Source: Fermentimonas sp. (GTDB taxonomy: Bacteria; Bacteroidota; Bacteroidia; Bacteroidales; Dysgonomonadaceae). From it: a DNA stretch of 64,000 nt. This document shows, piece by piece, positions 27,719 through 35,422 of the stretch (position 1 is the first letter of the stretch; each line of letters begins with the position of its first letter). The position numbers were made by a program, and so were the translations under genes. The DNA lies in contig JAQVXD010000001.1 in assembly GCA_028709385.1 (NCBI GenBank), positions 310,001 through 374,000 on the forward strand, in the 5' to 3' direction. A model generated the notes under the pieces. It was not told where the DNA came from. It worked only from the letters and a program-made list of their open reading frames with translations, and did not search any database.

Positions 27719-27802
27719 ACATATATACTACATAGTTGATACATAGTTGATGTAAGCGAAGTACATCTAAAACATAGCTTTAGAAGTGTTTTTAGGGTAG
27801 AT

Positions 27803-27834
27803 AAAAAAAGTCTGGCCCGAAAAAGAACCAGACT
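27803..27834 (-). terminator. intrinsic terminator of the sus operon
   Basis: On the minus strand AGTCTGG (27834-27828) pairs with CCAGACT (27816-27810) and is followed directly by a run of seven T. It is 46 bp beyond the stop codon of the GH13 gene at 27880. Confidence 0.85.
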
Positions 27835-27879
27835 AAAAGTATCTTTATATATAAAGTGTTGAACTTTAAATATAATGTA

Positions 27880-30294
27880 TCATTTCTTAAATGAGGTATA
27901 AATCAGGAAACTGTTTGCCGGAACAGTGGTGCTCATATTTGAAGAAGTAACATTAAGAGTTTCTGTCTGATTCAAATAATTATACCAGGTTCCTGTCTTC
28001 GGAAAAGTGGTAGTTGCAGTGATTGGCTCATTTGTGAAATTGCCAACGACAACAACCTGTTTTGAATTTCCAAATGATGAGAGGGTGATAAATCTGCCTT
28101 GATTCCAGTATGTAGGAGTAACTTTCCAGTCTAGCGTTGCTGTTGAATTGAAAAGTTCTTCATTATCCATTCTCAGGTCGATAAGCTTGCTGTATGTCTT
28201 GTATAGATTATTTCGTTCTGTTACTCCCAGGTAATCCCATTTTATCGGTTTCCTGCCGGTTCTTCCGTTTTGATCAATAGAAATATCATATCCCAACTCT
28301 CCAAACTGCCATATCATTTTAGGTCCGGGAACTGTAAAGAAGAATGCTGCATTTGTGCCAAGTTGTGACATTCTTGCATTCAGATTGGTTTTAATAATTC
28401 CATTACCCCATGTAACCTGTTTATATGACAAACGCTCTTCATCATGACTTTCCATATAGCTCACCAAACTGTTGGTGGGTCGTGAGCTGCTGTAATAACT
28501 GCCTGTGAATCCTGAATTATCTTTATAGCCCATGGCAGATTGACCATACTGTTCGTTCATTTTTCTCCAAACCATCATTCCATCATTACTTAACTCAGTC
28601 TCTTCACGATCATCAGCAAAGTGCTCCAGTATGACGTAGGCATCGGGATTTACTGCTTTGATTGCATTGTTGTAATCTTTTAAGATTGCAACACGTGAAG
28701 CATCGTAGTTTGAAGCTGATGATTCTGTACTGCTCTTTTGTGTAAAGCCCTTTGTGAGATCGAATCGGAAGCCATCGATATTGTATTCCTCAAGTAGGAA
28801 CTGCAGATTTCGTTTTACAAAATCTCTTACTATGTATTTGCCATCTATTAGGGCTTCATGGTTGAAATCATGAAATACTGAATAAGGGTGAGGTGCATCA
28901 ACATTAAAGAATGGATTGTTGGTTGTAGTCTTATTTGCTGATGAATTCCACCACATCCGTGCAAAAGGATTTGCGCCTGTTGCGTGATTATAAACAACAT
29001 CAAGAATAACAGCAATTCCGCGTCTATGGCACTCATCAATAAACTCTTTATACTTCATGTCGGTGCCGTATGCTTTATCCATAGCAAAGAAAAATGCAGG
29101 ATTGTAACCCCAGCTGTCGTTGCCGTCAAATTCCTGTACAGGCATAAGCTCAATTGCATTTACGCCGAGTGATTCCAAATAATCAAGTTTTTCCATTGCA
29201 CCCTGCAGATCTCCTGTTTCAGTGAAATCCCGAAGTAACATCTCATAAATTACCAGATTGTCTTTTGCCGGAATCTGGAAATCGGTCACCTGCCAGTTGT
29301 AAGTCTCCGGTTGTGTTTTGAAAACTGATACTATTCCGATAGCTTTCTCCGGATAATGCTTTAAATCAGGATATGTTGATGCAGTGATATATTTATCATT
29401 ATTAGGATCTAATATTTTGCGGGAATAAGGATCTGCCACTCTGAAGGCTTCCTCACCTGATTTGCCAAGATAATACTGGAAAGCATACTCTTTAAAAGGA
29501 TCAAGATTTGAAATAGTAATCCACCAGACTCCTGCTGATTCATCACGAAACATTTGTGACTTCTCGTCGTTACTCAATTTCCAGTCATTAAAATCACCAA
29601 CGATATGAGCAAAATCTTTTCTGGCACCGTTTTTATCTTTATCAAAAAGAACAAAGGTTACAGTTGAATTATCAGTTATATTTATTCCATACTGCAGACC
29701 GGCAGGCACCGTTCCTGTTTTAACTGCAGCAGGCTCAAATGCTTTGAATTTACTGTCTGAAATTCCTTCAATAAAGAAATCTTTACCATCTTTATTCCCT
29801 TTCTTTTTTTCACCGTCTGTACCAGCTTCTGCACTTCTTGCGATAATACCTATTTTGTTAATCGGTATTTCACCTGAATTAAACCACTCCCTTATTGTGG
29901 GCGAGAGCTTAATACTCCATGCATAACTTTCACCTGCCACCGGATTCATCTTGATTTTAGAAGTATTTTCATCCCAGCCGGCAGGCACTTTTTGCCACTG
30001 ACCTTCATTAATTATTCCAATATGAACATAAACATCACCTTTATAATTATATAATCCGGAGCCGGCTGGTGCTTTAAAGTAGATAGTCAGCTCTTTATCA
30101 GCATCAGGGACTGTGGGTTCCCAAGAGAACCAGTCCTTTAGTTTAGCCGGTTCCTCCGGTTTTGGCTCATCAGGCTTCGGTTTTTCCGGTACAACAACAG
30201 GGTCATCTCCACAAGAGAAAAGAAAAACAGAAATAAGCAGCAGAGTTAATACTGTGCTGACTGTTTTTACAGTCTTATTATATATTTTATTCAT
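27880..30294 (-). CDS. multidomain GH13 alpha-amylase lipoprotein (SusG-like role)
   Basis: Large alpha-glucan hydrolase, probably surface-exposed and making the first cuts in starch. I start it at the ATG at 30294, giving 804 residues and a lipoprotein signal ending LLISVFLFSCG; an upstream in-frame ATG at 30342 would add 16 residues. After a Pro/Glu-rich linker comes a beta domain (DWFSWEPTVPDADKELTIYF). Then comes a CBM48-like module (FAHIVGDFNDWKLSND, EYAFQYYLG). The catalytic barrel has region I VILDVVYNHATG, region II DGFRFDLTKGF, region III AYVILEHFADD and region IV YMESHDEERL. A beta C-terminal domain closes it. The two N-terminal modules and lipid anchor suit binding of insoluble starch. 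It is the last gene of the minus-strand starch operon. Confidence 0.9.
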   Translation of the reverse strand: MNKIYNKTVKTVSTVLTLLLISVFLFSCGDDPVVVPEKPKPDEPKPEEPAKLKDWFSWEPTVPDADKELTIYFKAPAGSGLYNYKGDVYVHIGIINEGQWQKVPAGWDENTSKIKMNPVAGESYAWSIKLSPTIREWFNSGEIPINKIGIIARSAEAGTDGEKKKGNKDGKDFFIEGISDSKFKAFEPAAVKTGTVPAGLQYGINITDNSTVTFVLFDKDKNGARKDFAHIVGDFNDWKLSNDEKSQMFRDESAGVWWITISNLDPFKEYAFQYYLGKSGEEAFRVADPYSRKILDPNNDKYITASTYPDLKHYPEKAIGIVSVFKTQPETYNWQVTDFQIPAKDNLVIYEMLLRDFTETGDLQGAMEKLDYLESLGVNAIELMPVQEFDGNDSWGYNPAFFFAMDKAYGTDMKYKEFIDECHRRGIAVILDVVYNHATGANPFARMWWNSSANKTTTNNPFFNVDAPHPYSVFHDFNHEALIDGKYIVRDFVKRNLQFLLEEYNIDGFRFDLTKGFTQKSSTESSASNYDASRVAILKDYNNAIKAVNPDAYVILEHFADDREETELSNDGMMVWRKMNEQYGQSAMGYKDNSGFTGSYYSSSRPTNSLVSYMESHDEERLSYKQVTWGNGIIKTNLNARMSQLGTNAAFFFTVPGPKMIWQFGELGYDISIDQNGRTGRKPIKWDYLGVTERNNLYKTYSKLIDLRMDNEELFNSTATLDWKVTPTYWNQGRFITLSSFGNSKQVVVVGNFTNEPITATTTFPKTGTWYNYLNQTETLNVTSSNMSTTVPANSFLIYTSFKK

Positions 30295-30399
30295 AATTGC
30301 CAGCTTTTTTATTTTTATTGATTTACAGTCATATATTTCCACTGCTTATTTCCGGTATGTTTCACTAACCAATTAATTATCTTTATTGAAAGAGTGAAG

Positions 30400-32229
30400 T
30401 TATTCCAATATAAGAATTTCTTTTGGTGCAAGCTTCATAGTATTGCCCAATGAAATATTATTTCCTGTGAGAAAATCATTCCATTCGGCCCTGTTCATAA
30501 TTGACTCAGAATATCTGTCAAGGTTTATTTCAACATCTTTGCTTGTGCCGTTCAAGAAAACTAAAACACTCTCATTTCCTATAAACCGTTCGTAAACATA
30601 AACACCTTTTTGCAACACATAATGTTTCATGTCTCCATAAGCAATCACCTCATTACCACGACGCCAGTGAAGAAGCTTGCTGAGGAAGTCAAATGCTTCG
30701 TTCTGAATTTCATCCCGTTCTTCTCTGGTAAAATGATTTACCTTATCACCAGGCCAGCCACCAGGAACGTCAAGTCTGATATCACCGTCCGATTTGCTTT
30801 TATTACCATGCATAAGCAATTCAGTTCCATAATATATCTGAGGGGTGCCGGGCATAGTCAATAAGAAAGTGACTGCCTGTTTCCAGCCTGAAAGGTCGGT
30901 AGGATATTCCTTCAACAATCTGTCAGTATCATGATTATCCAGAAACCTAAGCACATTATAAATATCAGGATACATGAAATCATAAGTCATATGATCAAAA
31001 ATACCATGTAACCCGCCTCCCCATTCGCCTGTCTCTTCGAAGAAAGCAGAGTGGGAAAGTCCCATAAACTTAAAATCCATTACCGATTTTAATTTCGTGT
31101 TATTGGGGTTGATAGGGCTGTTTCTTTGCCAGAATGAAGTGCCGATTGTGTGGTTTAGCCAGGCTTCTCCAACAATATTGTAATCGGGATATTCCATTTC
31201 AACTGCCTCTATCCAATCAACCATCATATCATAATCTGCATAAGGGTAGGTGTCCTGGCGAATACCATCCACTCCTGAATATTCGATCCACCAGATACTG
31301 TTCTGTATAAGATATTTTGCGACGTGACGGTTTCTCTGGTTAAGATCAGGCATTGTTGGAACAAACCATCCGTCAATCATTTTGCTTTTGTCGTACTCCG
31401 AAGCATAAGGATCAAAATACATCTCCTTCATATGGGAAGTCTGCACATACTCTTCAAAATTATTGAACCAGTCGAAGGATGGTACATCATAAACCCATGG
31501 ATGGTCACTGCCACAGTGGTTGAAGATCATATCCATTACCACTTTCATGTCTTTGGAGTGAGCATCATCAATAAGTTTTTTATACTCTTCATTTGATCCG
31601 AAGCGAGAGTCTACTTTATAATAATCTGTTGTTGCATAACCATGATAAGAACCACCTTCCATATCATTCTCAAGAACCGGGTTCAGCCAAATTGCTGTTA
31701 CACCAAGATCAGAAAGATAGTCAAGGTGATTGGAAATTCCTTTTAAATCACCACCGTGACGTGCGTTTGGATCATTTCTGTCCACCTTATAAGGCATACG
31801 CATATCAATCTGGTCATTTGTAGGGTCACCATTCGCAAATCTGTCCGGCATTATCAGGTATAGCACATCAGATGAATCGAAACTTTCAATATCTAATCTC
31901 TCCTGATTGCGTTCCTTGAGTTCATATTGTACTGTATGACTGTTGTTTGCACCTTTAAAAACTATGTTGAACTTTTCTGGCTTTGATTCTGATAAATCAA
32001 GATAGATTAACTGATAGTTTGGGCTGTCAAGCGTTACAACCTCTTTTATCCTGATGTTTTCTGAAGTAATTTCAGGTTTATATTCTGCAATATTTTCTCC
32101 TGAAATCATGAGTTGAAGTTCATTTTCCTGCATACCGCTCCACCAAAATGCAGGGTCTATTTTTACATTTTGTGCATATAAAACTGATGCTGCTAATATA
32201 AGCGAAAAGAGTATTAATGTTTTTTTCAT
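30400..32229 (-). CDS. susA: SusA-like neopullulanase/cyclomaltodextrinase (GH13)
   Basis: Periplasmic GH13 enzyme of 609 residues that should hydrolyse maltooligosaccharides, cyclodextrins or pullulan pieces after import. The signal peptide (LILFSLILAASVLYAQ) has no lipobox cysteine. The N-terminal domain begins VKIDPAFWWSGMQENELQLM, typical of the cyclomaltodextrinase N-domain. The barrel begins LYLIMPDRFANGDPTND. It has region I VVMDMIFNHCG, region II GVDGIRQDTYPY with the nucleophile Asp, region III YNIVGEAWLN with the acid/base Glu, and region IV LRFLDNHDTDR. It lies after a hairpin terminator that separates it from susE/F, so its level may be set independently of the binding proteins. 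Confidence 0.92.
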   Translation of the reverse strand: MKKTLILFSLILAASVLYAQNVKIDPAFWWSGMQENELQLMISGENIAEYKPEITSENIRIKEVVTLDSPNYQLIYLDLSESKPEKFNIVFKGANNSHTVQYELKERNQERLDIESFDSSDVLYLIMPDRFANGDPTNDQIDMRMPYKVDRNDPNARHGGDLKGISNHLDYLSDLGVTAIWLNPVLENDMEGGSYHGYATTDYYKVDSRFGSNEEYKKLIDDAHSKDMKVVMDMIFNHCGSDHPWVYDVPSFDWFNNFEEYVQTSHMKEMYFDPYASEYDKSKMIDGWFVPTMPDLNQRNRHVAKYLIQNSIWWIEYSGVDGIRQDTYPYADYDMMVDWIEAVEMEYPDYNIVGEAWLNHTIGTSFWQRNSPINPNNTKLKSVMDFKFMGLSHSAFFEETGEWGGGLHGIFDHMTYDFMYPDIYNVLRFLDNHDTDRLLKEYPTDLSGWKQAVTFLLTMPGTPQIYYGTELLMHGNKSKSDGDIRLDVPGGWPGDKVNHFTREERDEIQNEAFDFLSKLLHWRRGNEVIAYGDMKHYVLQKGVYVYERFIGNESVLVFLNGTSKDVEINLDRYSESIMNRAEWNDFLTGNNISLGNTMKLAPKEILILE

Positions 32230-32270
32230 TTTTATAAATTATTCTACTCCTGTTTTTAATATAAAAACCT

Positions 32271-32320
32271 GAAGAAAAAATAAGTCTGAAGCTATTCTGT
32301 TTTAAACAGCTTCAGACTTA
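32271..32320 (-). terminator. intra-operon terminator/attenuator between susE/F and susA
   Basis: On the minus strand TAAGTCTGAAGCT (32320-32308) pairs perfectly over 13 bp with AGCTTCAGACTTA (32293-32281) and is followed at once by TTTTTTC. It lies 24 bp beyond the susE/F stop codon. Such a site would lower expression of the downstream amylases relative to susCDE. Confidence 0.85.
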
Positions 32321-32343
32321 TACTAAAAAATTAATCTGTTTGT

Positions 32344-33780
32344 TTATTTAATAGTTCCACTATTGTTATCAAAATTCAAAGTGATTACCTGACCGGCTGT
32401 TCCGGGGACTGCTGCTTGATCACCGCCATCATTACGATACTCAATGATGCCATCATAAACATTGAATTCGGCCTGCCACCAATCTGAAATCCATGAGTGA
32501 GCAACATACATTCTTATATCACCATCAGCCTTAAGTGGCGGGGAAGTTACTGTTTTTTCAGTATTGTCAACTGTAAACAGATTCTCAGCTTTACCGGCAT
32601 CCCAGCCACCAAATGTATTGCCCATTCCATATACTTTAACAGGGACAACAGAAAGTTTAAATTCATCATCTCTTAAATCTAAGACAACTGTATATACACC
32701 GGATGCTGCTACTGACATGTCGCCTCCATTATCTGAGATTTCTACGCTTTCCGGATCAAAACTGGTTATTTCATTGTAACCTAAGTTTACAGTACCCCAT
32801 TTAGCTTCAGATACTTTAAAGCCTTTACCTTCTTCTAAGAAAAGAATTTTCCAATATAAGCCATCATTGCCACCGGCAACTTTGTGCATCTCTGCAGCAG
32901 CTTTGCTGCCCGGTTCATCCCAGCCATATGCTGTTGCCTCTCCCACAAGATACATTTTGTCGGGATATTCAGGCGGTATTACAGGTTCACCCAATAGTTT
33001 ATAAGTTGCATTATATGTTCTTGTTCTGATATTATACTGGATAGTGAATTCAAATTCGCCACCAAATTCAGTAGAGAAATCAGGCCCACCCGGTCTTACC
33101 TGACTCATTGCATTTTCAATGAGTGGACCGGCACTGCTAAAGTTGCCAAGGTCTGTGAAAATTTTTGCTTTTCCTCCACCCTCGATGTTTAATTCTTTAC
33201 CCCAACCGCCTGAGTATCTGAATTTATAGCCACCGGGGCTCATATTGAGTTTGCCTTTCCATGTAATTGTTGTGTTTCCATCAAAAGTAGCTGCATCCAT
33301 TGGAGTTTCACCATCCCAGCCTTTAGGAGTTGCTGCACCTATTACGCCATAATTTACCGGTAAAATATTGACTTCCTCTAATGATGTGTTTACAATTACA
33401 AAATAAAATCCGTCATTATCAACTTTTAGAGGAGTTGCATCCGCTACAAGAGAATATACTGCTAAGGTCGCATCTTTACTAACTTCACCGCCGTTTCCAA
33501 ATTTAACAACCTCATTCAGGTCAGTTGCAATAGAGATAGAGAAATCACCATCAGCCTTTAGCCAGGTATAGATTCCAACCAGTTCCGGTAAATCATCACT
33601 GACATCCAGTGGTACTGCTTTTAAAGCAGATGCAGGAGCCTCGCCGCTATAAACTGTTGCAGTACCGGAAATATAGACTCCTTGTTGAATATCTTCAACA
33701 ATTGTCCAGTTTTCATTGTCACTACAATTTATCAATAAAGGTAGTAGCAATAATAATAGATAGTTATATAAATTTTTCAT
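32344..33780 (-). CDS. SusE/SusF-type starch-binding outer-membrane lipoprotein
   Basis: Surface lipoprotein of 478 residues (lipobox LLPLLINC) expected to bind starch near the SusCD complex; no catalytic motif. It appears to hold several tandem beta modules with repeated patterns: YISGTATVYSGEAPASA, YGVIGAATPKGWDGETPMDA, YLVGEATAYGWDEPGSKAAA and YGMGNTFGGWDAGKAENLF. The recurring GWD with downstream aromatic residues is what SusE/SusF starch-binding modules show. It lies 12 bp downstream of susD. Whether it corresponds to SusE or SusF cannot be decided; only one such gene is present here against two in the B. thetaiotaomicron locus. Confidence 0.88.
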   Translation of the reverse strand: MKNLYNYLLLLLLPLLINCSDNENWTIVEDIQQGVYISGTATVYSGEAPASALKAVPLDVSDDLPELVGIYTWLKADGDFSISIATDLNEVVKFGNGGEVSKDATLAVYSLVADATPLKVDNDGFYFVIVNTSLEEVNILPVNYGVIGAATPKGWDGETPMDAATFDGNTTITWKGKLNMSPGGYKFRYSGGWGKELNIEGGGKAKIFTDLGNFSSAGPLIENAMSQVRPGGPDFSTEFGGEFEFTIQYNIRTRTYNATYKLLGEPVIPPEYPDKMYLVGEATAYGWDEPGSKAAAEMHKVAGGNDGLYWKILFLEEGKGFKVSEAKWGTVNLGYNEITSFDPESVEISDNGGDMSVAASGVYTVVLDLRDDEFKLSVVPVKVYGMGNTFGGWDAGKAENLFTVDNTEKTVTSPPLKADGDIRMYVAHSWISDWWQAEFNVYDGIIEYRNDGGDQAAVPGTAGQVITLNFDNNSGTIK

Positions 33781-33792
33781 TTCTATTTAGTT

Positions 33793-35412
33793 TTAATTGG
33801 TCTGTTGATATCCCGGATTCTGAGATAAGTTAGTGTTAAGAGATAGAACATCTGCAGGAATAGGGAAAACTGTTCTAAACGGTGCAGAAACTGTTCTGTC
33901 AGTAATTGGCAGATGATATTTACCAAAACGTATCAGATCCTGACGTCTTACACCTTCCCATGCAAGTTCAAGCATTCTTTCGTCAAGAATATTATTAAGA
34001 GTTGCAGTACGTGCAGGTGCATCTACTCTTGCTCTGACTTTTTGTAATTCAGCATCTCCATTTTGTCCATTTCTAACAAGTGCTTCTGATTTCATAAGAA
34101 GAACATCTGCGTATCTGAATAAAACCCAGTCGTTCCTCACAAGCTGACCTGCAGATTGAGCATTAGTGTCAAACTCATATTTAGCCATTCTTGCTCCTGC
34201 TGTTTTTTCTTCTTCTATTCCCGATACATCCAAAGCAATTGCATCTGGTTTGTACACAAGTTCTTTACCATCATCAATTACCGGATTACCGTCAGGACCA
34301 AATACTGCTCCCATAAAGTAAGTCTTTTCTGTTCTTGGATCAACTCCGTCTTTTCTGAAAATTGCCAATGCTTCTTTAGTTGCAGATGCTCCATTCCATC
34401 CTTCCTGAGAGAATGCCTTTGCATGTGCATAGTGTCTGGAGCGCACTAAATTCATATTTCTTGCTTCAAAATTTATCGGGTCCATTGGAATTACAAATAT
34501 ATTTTCAGAAGAAAGCTCATTTGTAACACTAAAGTTAGCTGAGAAGTTAGGTTCAAGTTTGTATCCCAAATCTGTTATCATATCACAATAAGCAATTGTT
34601 GCTTCCCATGCATTCATCTGAGTACCGTCTACAGTAAAGCTTGCCTGGCCATTTGGAATTCCATTGTTGTCAGTCCAGTCATTATCAGCATATACTTGAG
34701 AATTCAGCGCAAGTCGTGCCATTAAGAAATAAGCCACAGGTTTAGTCATTCTGCCATAATATTCCCCAAATTTAGAACTGTTTGCAGAGCTCAGATATGG
34801 TATAGCTTCTTCAAGCTCTTTAACCACAAATTCAAACACTTCAGATCTGGTAGATTGTTTAACATCTGAAATCTTTACAGAAGAACTTTCCACGATAGGT
34901 ACTCGTGCATAAAGATCAAGCAGGTAGTAATAATACATTGCTCTGAAAGCTTTCACTTCGGCCTGATAAATTGGCAGTAGTGAGTTTTCCGGGTCAAGTT
35001 CTATTAATTCGTTTAGTTTATCTAACGATTGGTTGCTTTTGCCAATTACTCTGTAAAGATAGTCCCAGCTGCCTTTGATAATTGAATTGTCAATTGACCA
35101 GTTATGTGTAAACATGTCTTGCCAGAGGCCACCATCAAACCAGTCACCTCCACGTGTTGGCAGTAAAGCTTCATCAGCAGTGAAAGTATTAAGGTCGTAT
35201 ACACCTCTGTCAGTGCCGGCTAGTCCCTGACTACCACCTGTGCCGCCAACCTCAGTGTAGAGGTTAGCCACTGTGTTAAGATAAATCAGTACTGAACTTT
35301 TATATGCTTCTTCTTCCGGCATCTGGTCAACCGGATTTTCATCCAGAGAGCAAGAAAAGAGTGATAGTAACAGTGCTATTATCGTACTGTATATTATTGT
35401 ATTTTTATTCAT
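33793..35412 (-). CDS. susD: SusD-like starch-binding lipoprotein
   Basis: Surface lid of the SusCD importer, 539 residues, lipobox IALLLSLFSC. SusD features: ENPVDQMPEEEAYKSS at the start and TADEALLPTRGGDWFDGGLW, which resembles starch-specific SusD proteins. It also has AFRAMYYYYLLDLYARVPIV in the TPR region, YFLMARLALNSQVY, FRYADVLLMKSEALVRNG, and MLELAWEGVRRQDLIRFGKY. It ends LNTNLSQNPGYQQTN. It follows susC by 10 bp. The starch assignment rests on the GH13 neighbours and on the RGGDW segment. Confidence 0.93.
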   Translation of the reverse strand: MNKNTIIYSTIIALLLSLFSCSLDENPVDQMPEEEAYKSSVLIYLNTVANLYTEVGGTGGSQGLAGTDRGVYDLNTFTADEALLPTRGGDWFDGGLWQDMFTHNWSIDNSIIKGSWDYLYRVIGKSNQSLDKLNELIELDPENSLLPIYQAEVKAFRAMYYYYLLDLYARVPIVESSSVKISDVKQSTRSEVFEFVVKELEEAIPYLSSANSSKFGEYYGRMTKPVAYFLMARLALNSQVYADNDWTDNNGIPNGQASFTVDGTQMNAWEATIAYCDMITDLGYKLEPNFSANFSVTNELSSENIFVIPMDPINFEARNMNLVRSRHYAHAKAFSQEGWNGASATKEALAIFRKDGVDPRTEKTYFMGAVFGPDGNPVIDDGKELVYKPDAIALDVSGIEEEKTAGARMAKYEFDTNAQSAGQLVRNDWVLFRYADVLLMKSEALVRNGQNGDAELQKVRARVDAPARTATLNNILDERMLELAWEGVRRQDLIRFGKYHLPITDRTVSAPFRTVFPIPADVLSLNTNLSQNPGYQQTN

Positions 35413-35422
35413 GATGTTTCAA

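Larger units (their letters stand above)
27547..27879. other. 333-bp intergenic region between flavodoxin and surface GH13 genes
   Basis: No open reading frame or tRNA is supported. From left to right it holds the flavodoxin promoter candidate, a perfect 12-bp-arm palindrome, a short tandem repeat (ACATAGTTGAT twice at 27730-27751), a GATGTA/TACATC inverted repeat (27749-27767), and the terminator of the minus-strand starch operon. Confidence 0.6.
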
